Below, piece by piece: positions 28,626 to 37,646 of a stretch of 44,980 bases of DNA. This stretch comes from Desulfacinum sp. GTDB lineage: Bacteria > Desulfobacterota > Syntrophobacteria > Syntrophobacterales > DSM-9756. The stretch covers positions 1 through 44,980 of the forward strand of contig JACIYN010000031.1 in assembly GCA_014359885.1 (NCBI GenBank). The letters are read 5' to 3'. Position 1 is the stretch's first letter. Each line of letters starts with the position of its first letter. The translations under genes and the position numbers were made by a program. Under the pieces are notes generated by a model, which worked only from the letters and a program-made list of their open reading frames with translations, had not been told where the DNA came from and made no database searches.

Positions 28626-29571
28626 ACTGCATGTGGGGGCCAGCATCGGCATCACTCTTTTTCCGGACGATGCGGTGGATACCACCACCCTGCACAAGAA
28701 TGCGGACATCGCCATGTATGTGGCCAAGAACCAGGGTGGCAACCGCTATCATTTCTTCGACGGCCGCATGCACGAAGCGGTGATCCAGCGCCTGCAGGTG
28801 GAGAACGACTTGCGAAAGGCCCTGGAAAGGAACGAGTTTCAGCTCCATTATCAACCGCAGGTGGACCTGACCGACAACCGCGTGGTGGCCATGGAAGCCC
28901 TCATCCGGTGGAACCATCCGGAGCGGGGCCGTATCCCGCCGGACCGGTTCATTTCCATCGCCGAAGAATGTCGGCTCATCATTCCCATCGGACGCTGGGT
29001 TCTCCAGGAGGCCTGCCGGCAGGCCAAACTCTGGCAGGATCAGGGCCTTGAACCCATACGGGTGGCCGTGAACGTGAGCGCCGTCCAGTTCACGGAAACG
29101 GATTTCGCCGAAACGGTGCGCCAAGTGCTCCAGGAGACGGGGCTGGAAGCCCGGTGGCTGGAGGTGGAGATCACCGAAACCGTGGTCATGAAGGATCAGG
29201 AGGTGGTGCGTTCCAACCTCAAGAAGCTCAAGGATCTGGGCGTGGTCACCACCCTGGATGACTTCGGCACGGGCTATTCCTCCGTCACCTACCTGCGGCA
29301 GATGCCCCTGGACGGCATCAAGATCGACAAGAGCTTCATCCGGGACCTGGAAACCGCGGCCCCTTCGGCTGAATCCAAGAACGCCGGCCTGGTCAAGGCC
29401 TTCGTCAATCTTGCCGCCAATCTTCATCTGAGCCTGGTGGCCGAAGGCATCGAAACCGAGGACCAGCGCCGTTTCCTGCTACAACTGGGATGCTCCAGGG
29501 GGCAAGGGTTCCTCTTCAACCCTCCCGTGCCCGCCGAGGAAGCCACTGCGTTGCTGAGGGATAGGGGGTAG
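28594..29571 (+). CDS. Rest of GGDEF plus EAL domain, out of frame with upstream part
   Basis: 3' part of the split gene. In this frame the coding sequence resumes at about 28517 ([20 protein letters not shown]) and continues through the end of GGDEF (GASIGITLFPDDAVD, NADIAMYVAKNQGGNRYHFF) into a complete EAL phosphodiesterase domain. EAL residues are all seen: MEALIRWNHP, VNVSAVQF, EITETVVM, LDDFGTGYSS, IKIDKSFI and AEGIETEDQRR. The first internal ATG is 28594; no good ribosome site precedes it, so separate translation is doubtful. The last codons (RDRG) and stop lie in the first unit of a G-rich minisatellite. If joined, the enzyme would be a phosphorylation-controlled GGDEF-EAL protein. 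Confidence 0.82.
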   Translation: MGRPFHVEGHELHVGASIGITLFPDDAVDTTTLHKNADIAMYVAKNQGGNRYHFFDGRMHEAVIQRLQVENDLRKALERNEFQLHYQPQVDLTDNRVVAMEALIRWNHPERGRIPPDRFISIAEECRLIIPIGRWVLQEACRQAKLWQDQGLEPIRVAVNVSAVQFTETDFAETVRQVLQETGLEARWLEVEITETVVMKDQEVVRSNLKKLKDLGVVTTLDDFGTGYSSVTYLRQMPLDGIKIDKSFIRDLETAAPSAESKNAGLVKAFVNLAANLHLSLVAEGIETEDQRRFLLQLGCSRGQGFLFNPPVPAEEATALLRDRG

Positions 29572-29738
29572 AGGGATAGGGGGTAGAGGGATAGGGGGTA
29601 GAGGGATAGGGGGTATGGGATAGGGGGTATGGGATAGGGGGTATGGGATAGGGAGTATGGGATAGGGGGTATGGGGTAGGGGGTATGGGGTAGGGGGTAT
29701 GGGGTAGAGGGTATGGGGTAGAGGGTATGGGGTAGAGG
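29558..29738. repeat. 14-15-bp G-rich minisatellite
   Basis: About 13 units, first three of GGGATAGGGGGTAGA type (15 bp), then GGGATAGGGGGTAT and GGGGTAGGGGGTAT (14 bp). It begins on the last codons of the EAL frame. The runs of three to five Gs every few bases fit the G-quadruplex pattern on the plus strand. It is the longest low-complexity tract in the window. Confidence 0.93.
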
Positions 29739-29744
29739 GGGGGG

Positions 29745-30137
29745 TCAGTGGGGAAGGTTGGCTTTGAGAGATTTGATGAGGCCGTTGAGCATGCGGCTCA
29801 CGTGCCCGCACTTTTCTTCCAGATCTCGCCACATTTCTTTTGGGAGAAAAGACAAGTCCTTGGCAAGTAGGAGAAAGTATCGGACCTCTTCCAGTGATGC
29901 CCGGGCGTTGTAGAGGAAATGAATGTATTCCCGTGTTGTCTTCCGTGAGTGGCCTTCGACGATATTGGCGGGTACGGACGAGGCGGCTCTCCGCAGCTGG
30001 CTGGTGATTCCGTATATCTCTTCTCTGGGGAAAGCGGCGGTTGCGGAATAGACGTTGAGAGCCAGGTTATGGGCATGCCGCCACACATCTAGTTTAGTCC
30101 AGTGGAGCCTCTCCTTTCGCGCTCCTTTCTCCCCCAT
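29745..30137 (-). CDS. Four-helix-bundle protein (IVP / S23 family)
   Basis: A 130-residue all-helical protein of the family first found in intervening sequences of 23S rRNA genes and related to the Avd protein of diversity-generating retroelements. Recognisable parts are KLDVWRHAHNLALNVY, ITSQLRRAASSVPANIVEG, HSRKTTREYIHFLYNARAS and LEEVRYFLLLAKDL. The biological role of free-standing copies is unknown. Its ATG and a plausible ribosome site (GTAGAGGGAT) are supplied by a copy of the G-rich repeat, and its stop abuts the large minisatellite. It has no operon partner and sits between the 3' ends of two convergent genes. Confidence 0.9.
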   Translation of the reverse strand: MGEKGARKERLHWTKLDVWRHAHNLALNVYSATAAFPREEIYGITSQLRRAASSVPANIVEGHSRKTTREYIHFLYNARASLEEVRYFLLLAKDLSFLPKEMWRDLEEKCGHVSRMLNGLIKSLKANLPH

Positions 30138-30187
30138 ATCCCTCTACCCCTTACCCCATACCCCTATCCCTCTAATCCTTCAATCCT
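30138..30187. repeat. C-rich copy of the minisatellite family
   Basis: On the minus strand it reads AAGGATTGAAGGATTAGAGG and then GGGATAGGGGTATGGGGTAA, the same family as 29558-29738 but inverted. It supplies the last codons of the lipoprotein gene and the start region of the four-helix-bundle gene. Confidence 0.8.
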
Positions 30188-30783
30188 TTCTTCTTTTCCT
30201 CGATTTCGCGGTGGATGGATTCCAGGGCCTGGAGGCGCTGGCGAAGTTCGCTGATTTCCTTTTCCTTTTCTTCCAGAAGCTTCGCGCAGTCGGAGGGCTG
30301 GGGACGGGTCTTGTTCTTTTCGGCGAGACGGGCCTTCTCCTGCAGGGCGGGAAGCCGCTCCAGGACGGGGGTCAGCAGGCGGGGATCCTCGCAGAGGCTG
30401 TCCGGTTGGTACTGGGTCTTCCAGAGTTCCCAGGCGTTGAGGGCGGACGTGTAGTCTTCGGGGGTCTTCGCCTCCAGAAGACGCACGCAGGCCATGGCAA
30501 AAAGGGCTCGTTGCCGCAGACGTTGATCGGTCCCTTCATGGCTCAGGCGCTCGAAGATGTTGTGAGCCGTCGTCAGGTCGCCTTCCCGAAAGGCTTTCAT
30601 GGCCTGGTCCCACTGACGCAGCAAGGGGGCCTCCGCCGCGAGCGGTGCGGGAAGCTGCGAAGGTGCTTTTCCCGGCGGGGTGTGGATGCAGCCGGGGACG
30701 AGGAACAGAGCCAAGGCCAGGGCCGAAGCCGGAAGGGCGCGCAACGATGCCCGGCGGAACGTTCGCAGGAGGGTGTCCATCAT
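30172..30783 (-). CDS. QseG-like outer membrane lipoprotein
   Basis: A 203-residue lipoprotein. The signal peptide ends in a lipobox (LFLVPGC), giving a lipidated Cys near residue 32. The mature part has helical, TPR-like segments ([20 protein letters not shown]) and a C-terminal coiled coil ([20 protein letters not shown]). It begins inside the stop of the upstream kinase gene (ATGA at 30783-30780), the arrangement and partner expected of QseG (YfhG), the lipoprotein that works with the QseE/GlrK sensor kinase in enterobacteria. The C-terminal GLKD is encoded by the neighbouring simple repeat. QseG is an inference from context and architecture; sequence identity is likely low. Confidence 0.72.
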   Translation of the reverse strand: MMDTLLRTFRRASLRALPASALALALFLVPGCIHTPPGKAPSQLPAPLAAEAPLLRQWDQAMKAFREGDLTTAHNIFERLSHEGTDQRLRQRALFAMACVRLLEAKTPEDYTSALNAWELWKTQYQPDSLCEDPRLLTPVLERLPALQEKARLAEKNKTRPQPSDCAKLLEEKEKEISELRQRLQALESIHREIEEKKKGLKD

Positions 30784-32225
30784 GATCGACTCCCCTTGGT
30801 GGGCAATTCAAAACAGAACCGGCTCCCTCGGTTCGGCTCGCTCTGAACCCAGATGCGTCCTCCGTGGGCCTCCACGATGTGCTTGGCGATGTGCAGGCCG
30901 AGTCCGGTTCCGTCGATGCGGTCCTTCAGTATGGAGGCTCGGTAATACTTCCGAAAAACCAGGGCCTGTTCGGACTCCGGGATGCCGGGCCCCTCGTCTT
31001 CCACGATGAAGACAACGTGTCCGTTTTCCTTGTCTTCCTGGACATGCACGGTCACGACGCCACCCGACGGCGAGAACTTGATGGCGTTGGCCACCAGATT
31101 CATGAGGACCTTCTGCAGGTGATCCATGTCGCCGATGCAGGGCGCCGTGGTTTCCAGTTCCGAACGGACCTGGACCCCCTTGGCTTCGGCGGCCGGTGCG
31201 AGCCGTTGAATGGTTGCTTCCACCAGGTCGGCCGGATGGATCTCCTCCGGGAGAATTTCCAGCTGCTGGTTTTCCAGGCGGGAGGCTTGCAGGAGATCCT
31301 TGAGGAGTTCCGCGATGCGGTCCACTTCCCGCCGGGCGATGGTCAGAAAACGCTTCTGTCGGTCCGTGACCGGCCCCATGACCTCCTCTTCCAGCAGGCG
31401 GACCGATTCGCGCACCGTGGTGAGCGGGTTTCGTACCTCATGGGTCAACATGGAGATGAAATCCGAACGCATGCGTTCCTCTTCCTTCAGCCGGTGGAGC
31501 ATCTCATTGAAGGCGAACGCCAGCTCCCCGAACTCATCCTTGGACAGGATGCGGATGGGCTCGGTGGATCCTTTCTGGGTGAGGGAGCGGATGCCGCGTC
31601 GAAGCTCCCGCAGGGGGCGGCTCATGGATCGGGCCACCTGCCAGACCCCCACCAGTCCGGCCAGAAGAGAAAGTCCCAGACCGGCCAGGCCCCAGCGCAG
31701 GGCCGAGCGGCCCCGCTTGTGCAAGCTCCGGGTGGCGATCTCCACCTGCCGTTCTTCCATCTGTTTGAGCAGTGCCACCCGCTGGATCCACCGGTCGAGG
31801 GTTTCTTCCGAGATCCAGAGCCTTTCCGATTCGGGATCCGCCATGCGGGCCTGCACCTCCGGATGCAGCCGGTCCACCTCCCGCTTCAATTGCTCCCAGG
31901 GTACGGCATCCTTGGTGCCGGCCAGCAAGGTGGCCGTTTCGGCCAGTTGGAAACGAAAATCCTCCATGGCCGTTCGGAAATATTCCCGGTATTCTGGGCT
32001 CTTGAGGACCAGGTATTTTTTTTCGTTTTCTTCCATGGAAAGCAGTTGATCCATCATGACCTTGGCCAGTTCGGAAATCCGATAGCTGGTATTCACGATC
32101 TGGTTGGAGATGTCCATGATGTGCTGGGTGTTCATATAAAAGAAGGCGATGGTGCCGTAGAAGATGAGGCCCAGGGCCGCGTACCAGACAAAAAGCTTTC
32201 GCATGATTCCCCATCGGGATTCCAT
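30780..32225 (-). CDS. Sensor histidine kinase, QseE/GlrK-like
   Basis: Membrane kinase of 481 residues. TM1 ([20 protein letters not shown]) is followed by a periplasmic four-helix-type sensor (about 35-180), TM2 ([20 protein letters not shown]), HAMP ([17 protein letters not shown]), HisKA with the phospho-His in [17 protein letters not shown], and HATPase_c with [19 protein letters not shown] and [15 protein letters not shown] 32225 has AGGTGA six bases upstream; an internal ATG at 32204 is possible. Translation is coupled to the QseG-like lipoprotein. The expected GlrR/QseF-type sigma54 response regulator is not next to it, so its partner must be elsewhere. Confidence 0.88.
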   Translation of the reverse strand: MESRWGIMRKLFVWYAALGLIFYGTIAFFYMNTQHIMDISNQIVNTSYRISELAKVMMDQLLSMEENEKKYLVLKSPEYREYFRTAMEDFRFQLAETATLLAGTKDAVPWEQLKREVDRLHPEVQARMADPESERLWISEETLDRWIQRVALLKQMEERQVEIATRSLHKRGRSALRWGLAGLGLSLLAGLVGVWQVARSMSRPLRELRRGIRSLTQKGSTEPIRILSKDEFGELAFAFNEMLHRLKEEERMRSDFISMLTHEVRNPLTTVRESVRLLEEEVMGPVTDRQKRFLTIARREVDRIAELLKDLLQASRLENQQLEILPEEIHPADLVEATIQRLAPAAEAKGVQVRSELETTAPCIGDMDHLQKVLMNLVANAIKFSPSGGVVTVHVQEDKENGHVVFIVEDEGPGIPESEQALVFRKYYRASILKDRIDGTGLGLHIAKHIVEAHGGRIWVQSEPNRGSRFCFELPTKGSRS

Positions 32226-32549
32226 GGCAGGTCACCTGGCTGTGTGAGTGGAATCGGTCCCCGGGATTCCACGTTTCCCGAGGGGATCCGGCTGACTTCG
32301 GATGGGCTTTCCTTACCTTCCGGGCTGTTGCGCCGGAACCCGATCTGTGTCAGTGTGGAGCTCGTCCATCATTGGCGATCGCGTCCCGGCAGTCAAGCCC
32401 GGAGAGGCGCGGTCCGGAGGCCTTCCATGCAACCAAGGCCTTCGCCGACGGTGCAAGGGGATCTTGCCCGGGTCGCATCCGCGGCGGCGGGGTCCGCCAT
32501 GGACCAGGACAGCGAAGGAGTAACCGGATCTTGGCAAACGGGGAAGGCG

Positions 32550-32571
32550 GGGGCGAAAAACCGGTCGCCCC
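32550..32571. other. Hairpin in the 443-bp gap between the kinase and panE
   Basis: GGGGCGA (32550-32556) pairs with TCGCCCC (32565-32571) around an 8-nt loop. The rest of the gap 32226-32668 holds no gene or known motif I can support; the open frame upstream of panE there has no family-like residues. Confidence 0.35.
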
Positions 32572-32668
32572 GTGCTCTCCTGTCTTTGGAGATCCCAGGG
32601 CCGTGTTTCGTGGACTCGGAACCGGAGGAGCGCATCGGGAGGCCGCGTCCGACAAGGAAGGAGGCGGT

Positions 32669-33622
32669 ATGGAAACGCTTTACCGTGTTCTGGTGGTGGG
32701 GGCCGGCGCCATGGGGTGCCTGCTGGGGGCCCGGTTCGCGGAAGCGGGTGCGGACGTTTGGCTGCTGGACGTGGATGAGGCCCATGTGACGGCCATCCGG
32801 AAAAGAGGCCTGGAACTGGAGGAGCTCAACGGGGACCGGAGGACGATTCCCTTGCGGGCCCTGAGCAAGCGGGAGCCCCCGGAGGCGGCGGCCGATCTCA
32901 TCCTGGTGATGGTCAAAAGCTATGCCACCGTCCGGGCTCTGGACCTGGTCCACCCCGATGCCGTGGGGTCGCAGACCCTCTTTCTCAGCCTCCAGAACGG
33001 GTTGGGGAACGCCGAGGCGTTGGCGGATCTGGCGGGGCCCGCGAAGGTCCTTGCGGGCGTCACGGCCCAGGGGGCCACAAAGGAAGGCCCCGGCCGGGTC
33101 CGCCACGGCGGCCGAGGGCCCACCTACTTCGGTGCCCTGGACGGCCCGCGGCCGTCGGGCGCGGATGGCGTGCTCACGCTTTTCCGGAGAGCTGGTCTGG
33201 AGGCGCATTACCGCCAAGACATCCGCTCGCTCATCTGGGAAAAGCTGCTGGTGAATGTGGGGATCAACGCCGTGACGGCGCTTTGCGGGATTCCCAACGG
33301 GGCGGTGGCCGGATTGGAGTCGGCCCGGGAACTCTGCGCCGCCGCGGTGCGCGAAGCCGCGGCGGTGGCCGAGGCCGAGGGGATTGCGGTTCCGGAGGAT
33401 GTGGTGCAAAAGGTCCTGAACGTGGCGCGGGCCACGGCGGCCAACCGTTCGTCCATGCGCCAGGACGTGGAAAGCGGAAGGCGAACGGAAATCGACGCCA
33501 TCAACGGGGCCGTGGTCCGGCTGGCCGGAAGACACGGCCTGGCTGTGCCCGTCAACTGGACATTGACCCGGCTTGTGGAGACGAAGGAGCGGAGTTATGG
33601 CGGAGAAAGCCCCAAAGCCTGA
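32669..33622 (+). CDS. panE: 2-dehydropantoate 2-reductase
   Basis: NADPH-dependent reduction of ketopantoate to pantoate in pantothenate/CoA synthesis. The 317-residue protein starts METLYRVLVVGAGAMGCLLG with the Rossmann GxGxxG, and continues with VMVKSYAT, SLQNGLGNAE and the catalytic-Lys region WEKLLVNVGINAVTALCG. The C-terminal ApbA domain ends with SSMRQDVESGRRTEIDAING. ATG 32669 follows AAGGAAGGAGG; an upstream extension of about 100 codons lacks family sequence and is rejected. It overlaps panB by 26 bp, so the two pantoate steps are translated together. panC and panD are not in the window. Confidence 0.94.
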   Translation: METLYRVLVVGAGAMGCLLGARFAEAGADVWLLDVDEAHVTAIRKRGLELEELNGDRRTIPLRALSKREPPEAAADLILVMVKSYATVRALDLVHPDAVGSQTLFLSLQNGLGNAEALADLAGPAKVLAGVTAQGATKEGPGRVRHGGRGPTYFGALDGPRPSGADGVLTLFRRAGLEAHYRQDIRSLIWEKLLVNVGINAVTALCGIPNGAVAGLESARELCAAAVREAAAVAEAEGIAVPEDVVQKVLNVARATAANRSSMRQDVESGRRTEIDAINGAVVRLAGRHGLAVPVNWTLTRLVETKERSYGGESPKA

Positions 33623-34436
33623 CGAGAGGGTGACGGTCCCTTCCATCCTGGCCGCCAAGGGCCGGCGCAAGCTCACCATGCTCACGGCCTACGACTACCT
33701 CACGGCCCTCTGGGTGGACCGAAGCGGGGTGGACATGATTCTCGTGGGCGATTCCTTGGCCATGGTCATGCTGGGCCACGAGGACACCCTGTCCGTCACC
33801 ATGGAAGAGATGCTGCACCACACCCGGGCGGTGACCCGCGGGGCGAAAAGGGCGCTGGTGATCGGCGACATGCCCTTTTTGTCCTACCAGGTGAGTGTGG
33901 AGCAGGCGGTGGAAAATGCCGGCCGGTTCCTCAAGGAGGCCCGGGCCCAGGCGGTGAAGCTGGAGGGCGGCGCGTCCGTCCTGCGCCAGGTGGAAGCCAT
34001 CGTGAAGGCGGGCATCCCCGTCCAGGGGCACCTGGGGCTCACTCCCCAGAGCATCGCCCAGCTGGGGGGCTTCAAGGTGCAGGGAAAGGACGAGGAAGCG
34101 GCCCGGCGGCTTCTGGACGATGCCCTGGCCCTGAGTGACGCGGGCTGCTTCAGCCTGGTCCTGGAAGCCGTGCCCGCCCCGGTGGCGGAAAAGATCACGC
34201 AGGCTGTGCCCATCCCCACCGTCGGCATCGGCGCGGGGTCCGCCTGCGACGGCCAGGTGCTGGTGACCCACGATCTGGCGGGCCTTTTCGACCGGTTCGT
34301 GCCCCGGTTCGTCAAACAATACGACCAGCTGGGGGCGCGCCTTCTGGAAGCCGCCCGGCGGTACCGGGAAGAGGTGGAATCGGGCGCCTTCCCGGGGCCG
34401 GAACATTCCTTCGGCCTGCCCAAGAAAGGCCACTAA
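33597..34436 (+). CDS. panB: 3-methyl-2-oxobutanoate hydroxymethyltransferase
   Basis: Makes ketopantoate from 2-oxoisovalerate and methylene-tetrahydrofolate, the step before PanE. The 279-residue protein shows the usual motifs: LTAYDYLTALWVDRSGVD, ILVGDSLAMVMLGHEDTL, VTMEEMLHHTRAVTRG, AVKLEGG and the C-terminal IPTVGIGAGSACDGQVLV. ATG 33597 lies within the end of panE and follows GGAGCGGAG, so translation is coupled. Length and metal- and substrate-binding residues look intact. Confidence 0.95.
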   Translation: MAEKAPKPDERVTVPSILAAKGRRKLTMLTAYDYLTALWVDRSGVDMILVGDSLAMVMLGHEDTLSVTMEEMLHHTRAVTRGAKRALVIGDMPFLSYQVSVEQAVENAGRFLKEARAQAVKLEGGASVLRQVEAIVKAGIPVQGHLGLTPQSIAQLGGFKVQGKDEEAARRLLDDALALSDAGCFSLVLEAVPAPVAEKITQAVPIPTVGIGAGSACDGQVLVTHDLAGLFDRFVPRFVKQYDQLGARLLEAARRYREEVESGAFPGPEHSFGLPKKGH

Positions 34437-34479
34437 CGGGCTTGCCCGAAAACGCCGAGGATGCCCGCTTTTCTCGTAG

Positions 34480-34499
34480 CGCAGCCCTTGAAGGCTGCG
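34480..34499. terminator. Hairpin between panB and the nitroreductase gene
   Basis: CGCAGCC/GGCTGCG, a 7-bp perfect stem with loop CTTGAA, preceded by GTAG. No T-run follows, so it may be a REP-like palindrome rather than a terminator. Confidence 0.35.
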
Positions 34500-34533
34500 G
34501 AGGAATCTCCGGGAAGTGTGAGGGAGGAAAACC

Positions 34534-35106
34534 ATGACCTTTCGTGAACTGGTGATTCAAAACCGAAGCTATCGCCGTTTCGATGAAAAGCACGCCGTCT
34601 CCCGGGATACCCTGGTGGAACTGGTGGATCTGGCGCGCATGACGGCTTCGGCCGCCAACCGCCAGCCGCTGAAATACATCCTTTCGGCGGACCCGGAAAC
34701 CAACGCCCGCATCTTCCCCACCCTGGCCTGGGCGGCCTACCTCAAGGACTGGCCCGGACCGGCCGAGGGGGAGCGGCCCACGGCCTACATCGTCGTCCTG
34801 TTGGATACCACCATCACGGAAAACCCCTTTTGCGACGACGGGATCGCCGCCCAGACCATGCTCCTGGGGGCCGTGGAAAAGGGCCTGGGCGGCTGCATCA
34901 TCGCCTCGGTGAGAAAAGACGAGCTGCGCAAGGCCCTGAATATCCCCGAACACCTGCAGATCCGCTTCGTCATCGCCCTGGGAAAGCCGGCGGAAACGGT
35001 CGTCCTGGAAGAACTTCCTCCCGACGGCGACATTCGCTACTGGCGCGACGGCGAAGGGCGCCATCACGTGCCCAAGCGCTCCCTGAAGGAGCTCATTGTG
35101 CGGTAG
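34534..35106 (+). CDS. Nitroreductase family protein
   Basis: FMN-dependent NAD(P)H oxidoreductase fold, 190 residues. The N-terminus FRELVIQNRSYRRFDEKHAV carries the RSxRxF FMN-binding motif, and TASAANRQPLKYI the following SxxNxQPW-like segment. The C-terminal half has the LGGCIIASVRKDELRKALNI region and ends with a basic tail. ATG 34534 follows GGGAGG. The physiological substrate cannot be predicted from the sequence. It may be transcribed with panE-panB or separately. Confidence 0.88.
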   Translation: MTFRELVIQNRSYRRFDEKHAVSRDTLVELVDLARMTASAANRQPLKYILSADPETNARIFPTLAWAAYLKDWPGPAEGERPTAYIVVLLDTTITENPFCDDGIAAQTMLLGAVEKGLGGCIIASVRKDELRKALNIPEHLQIRFVIALGKPAETVVLEELPPDGDIRYWRDGEGRHHVPKRSLKELIVR

Positions 35107-35136
35107 GGTTTGCCGTCGGCCGCGGCCTTGTCTCCG

Positions 35137-35165
35137 TTGTCACGCGCCCGAACTTCTTGTATAAA
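35137..35165 (+). promoter_or_regulatory. Predicted sigma70 promoter of the CoA-transferase gene
   Basis: TTGTCA (35137-35142), a 17-nt spacer and TATAAA (35160-35165), close to consensus. Initiation near 35172 leaves a leader of about 45 nt with a CCCGG/CCGGG hairpin and the ribosome site AAGGAG. Confidence 0.6.
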
Positions 35166-35215
35166 AGGGCGCCCGGGTGTCCGGGAGCCCATCGGGAAGC
35201 GAACAAGGAGATGCC

Positions 35216-37216
35216 ATGACGGACAAGATCCCAGCGGGAACCCATCCCTTCCTGTCGTCCCTGCCCCCCCAGAGGACCCGGAAGGGGAAGATCGTGAGCG
35301 CCCAAGAGGCGGTCCAGGTGATCCGGGACGGCGATGTGGTGGCCACCGGAGGTTTCGTGGGCATCGGTTTTGCCGAGGAAGTGGCCATCGCCCTGGAGAG
35401 GCGGTTTCTGGAAACCGGGAAGCCCCGCAACCTGACCCTGCTTTACGCCGCCGGGCAAGGGGACGGGGCCGAACGCGGCCTGAACCACCTGGGGCACGAA
35501 GGCCTGGTGAAGCGCGTGGTGGGCGGCCACTGGGGACTGGTGCCGAAGCTGCAACGCCTGGCCGTGGAAAACAAGATCGAAGCCTACAACCTGCCCCAGG
35601 GCGTCATCGTCCACATGTACCGGGACATCGCCACCAAAAAGCCCCGCACCTTCACCACGGTGGGTCTGGGGACCTTCGTGGATCCTCGTAACGGGGGCGG
35701 TAAGCTGAACGAGATCACCCGGGAAGACCTGGTGGATCTCATGGTGATCGACGGCCAGGAGCTCCTGGCCTACAAGACCTTTCCCATCAACGTGGCCATC
35801 ATCCGCGGCACCACGGCGGATACCGACGGCAACGTCACCATGGAACGGGAAGCCCTCACCCTGGAGTCCCTGGCGCTGGCCACCGCGGCCCGCAATTCCG
35901 GTGGGTTCGTGATCGTGCAGGTGGAGCGGATCGCGGAGCGCGGCACCCTGAACGCCCGCCAGGTCAAGATCCCCGGGATCCTGGTGGACTGCGTGGTGGT
36001 GGCCTCCCCCGAAAACCACTGGCAGACCTTCGCCGTTCCCTACAACCCGGCCTTCAGCTGCGAAATCCGGGTGCCCATGCAGTCCGTGGAGCCCATGCCG
36101 CTCAACATCCGGAAGGTGATCGCCCGCCGGGCCGCCTTTGAACTCAAGGCCAACAGCGTGGTGAACCTGGGCATCGGCATGCCGGAAGGGGTGGCCAACG
36201 TGGCCGTGGAGGAGAAAATCCTGGACTACTTGACCCTGACGGCGGAACCGGGCGTCATCGGCGGCATGCCGGCGGGGGGACTCAACTTCGGGGCGGGGGT
36301 CAATACCGATGCGGTGATCGACCAGACGTCCCAGTTCGACTTCTACGACGGGGGCGGCCTGGACATCGCCTTCCTGGGCATGGCCCAGGCGGACGCGGCG
36401 GGCAATGTGAACGTGAGCAAGTTCGGGCCCAGGATCGCCGGGGCCGGGGGGTTCATCAACATCAGCCAGAACGCCAAGAAGGTGGTCTTCCTGGGCACCT
36501 TCACCGCGGGGGGCCTCAAGGCCCGGGTGGAGGAAGGATCGCTCGTCATCGAACAGGAAGGAAAGGCCGGGAAGTTTCTGCGCCGGGTGGAGCACGTGAC
36601 CTTCAGCGGCGCCTATGCCCGAAAGAAGGGGCAGCCGGTTCTCTACATCACGGAACGGTGCGTCTTTCGGCTGACCGAGGAGGGCATGGAGCTGGTGGAG
36701 ATCGCCCCCGGGGTGGATCTGGAGCGGGACATCCTGGCGCACATGGATTTTCGGCCCATCATCCGAAACACGCCGCGCCTCATGGACGATCGCATCTTCT
36801 GGGACGAGCCCATGGAGCTCAAGGAGGAACTCCTGTCGCTGCCCCTGGAAGACCGTCTGGTCTATCATCCGGAAGAGAATCTCTTCTTCGTCAATTTCGA
36901 AGGCTACAGCGTGAAGACGGTGGAAGACGTGGAGAGAATCCGAGAAGCGGTGCTGCGCATCCTGGAGCCGCTGGGAAAGCGCGTCCATGCCATCGTGAAC
37001 TACGACAACTTCACCATCTTCCCGGACGTGGTGGACCCCTACACGGACATGGTCAAGTTCCTCATGGACAACTACTACTCGGGGGCCACGCGCTACACCA
37101 CCAGCGCGTTTCTGCGCATGAAGCTGGGAGACGCCCTGGCCCAGCGCGGTGTGGCGCCCCACATCTACGAAAAGGCCGAAGAGGCCCGGGCGGCTCTGAA
37201 AAACATCGCATCGTGA
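35216..37216 (+). CDS. Acyl-CoA:acetate/3-ketoacid CoA-transferase, long form
   Basis: Class I CoA-transferase of 666 residues with alpha and beta parts fused as in propionate CoA-transferase. The alpha part has [19 protein letters not shown]; the beta part has [16 protein letters not shown] and the catalytic-Glu region [19 protein letters not shown] near residue 350. Propionate CoA-transferases are about 520 residues; here an extra C-terminal domain of roughly 130 residues follows (from about [13 protein letters not shown], with [20 protein letters not shown]). ATG 35216 follows AAGGAG. It probably moves CoA between short-chain acids such as acetate and propionate; the exact pair is uncertain. 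Confidence 0.88.
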   Translation: MTDKIPAGTHPFLSSLPPQRTRKGKIVSAQEAVQVIRDGDVVATGGFVGIGFAEEVAIALERRFLETGKPRNLTLLYAAGQGDGAERGLNHLGHEGLVKRVVGGHWGLVPKLQRLAVENKIEAYNLPQGVIVHMYRDIATKKPRTFTTVGLGTFVDPRNGGGKLNEITREDLVDLMVIDGQELLAYKTFPINVAIIRGTTADTDGNVTMEREALTLESLALATAARNSGGFVIVQVERIAERGTLNARQVKIPGILVDCVVVASPENHWQTFAVPYNPAFSCEIRVPMQSVEPMPLNIRKVIARRAAFELKANSVVNLGIGMPEGVANVAVEEKILDYLTLTAEPGVIGGMPAGGLNFGAGVNTDAVIDQTSQFDFYDGGGLDIAFLGMAQADAAGNVNVSKFGPRIAGAGGFINISQNAKKVVFLGTFTAGGLKARVEEGSLVIEQEGKAGKFLRRVEHVTFSGAYARKKGQPVLYITERCVFRLTEEGMELVEIAPGVDLERDILAHMDFRPIIRNTPRLMDDRIFWDEPMELKEELLSLPLEDRLVYHPEENLFFVNFEGYSVKTVEDVERIREAVLRILEPLGKRVHAIVNYDNFTIFPDVVDPYTDMVKFLMDNYYSGATRYTTSAFLRMKLGDALAQRGVAPHIYEKAEEARAALKNIAS

Positions 37217-37235
37217 AGGCCACGAAGGGAACGCC

Positions 37236-37646
37236 GTGGACGCCGTGGACCGCATCGCCGAGGCCGTGAGACCCCTGGCGGAAAGGACGCCGAACCTGAC
37301 GGCGGTTTACGTCTTCGGGTCCACGGCCACCGGCCGGGCCACGGACAAGAGCGATGTGGATCTGGCCGTGCTGCTGGATCCCGACCCGGGACCGGATTTC
37401 GATCTTCTGGGCTTCGGGGTGGAGGTGGAAAAGGCCCTGGGGAACGCCGTGGACGTGGTGGTGCTCAACCGGGCCGGAGAGCACCTGAAATACTTGGTTC
37501 GCCGGGACGGGATCCTGATCTATGATCGGGACCCCCGGGCGCGCAAGCGATTCGATAGGTGGAGCCGCAGGGCCTACCAGGACTTCCTCCACTACCACCG
37601 GCGCTACGTCCAAAAGATGCAGGAGCAACTCCGCCGTGGTCGATGA
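37236..37646 (+). CDS. mntA: MNT-type nucleotidyltransferase antitoxin MntA
   Basis: Minimal nucleotidyltransferase of 136 residues. The signature GSTATGRATDKSDVDLAV gives the GSx9DxD catalytic motif. In characterised MntA-HepT pairs the antitoxin inactivates the HEPN toxin by adding AMP to a Tyr of its active-site motif. The start is probably the GTG at 37236 with GAAGGGA upstream; GTG 37245 is also possible. It begins 19 bp after the CoA-transferase stop and overlaps the HEPN gene by 11 bp, as expected of a bicistronic toxin-antitoxin pair. Confidence 0.87.
   Translation: MDAVDRIAEAVRPLAERTPNLTAVYVFGSTATGRATDKSDVDLAVLLDPDPGPDFDLLGFGVEVEKALGNAVDVVVLNRAGEHLKYLVRRDGILIYDRDPRARKRFDRWSRRAYQDFLHYHRRYVQKMQEQLRRGR

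Noticed and set aside
29558..29738. CRISPR array
   Set aside because: The units are contiguous 14-15-bp repeats without unique spacers, and no cas gene is near.
32372..32668. N-terminal extension of panE by about 100 codons
   Set aside because: The residues are low in family likeness, and a strong ribosome site and the Rossmann start lie at 32669.
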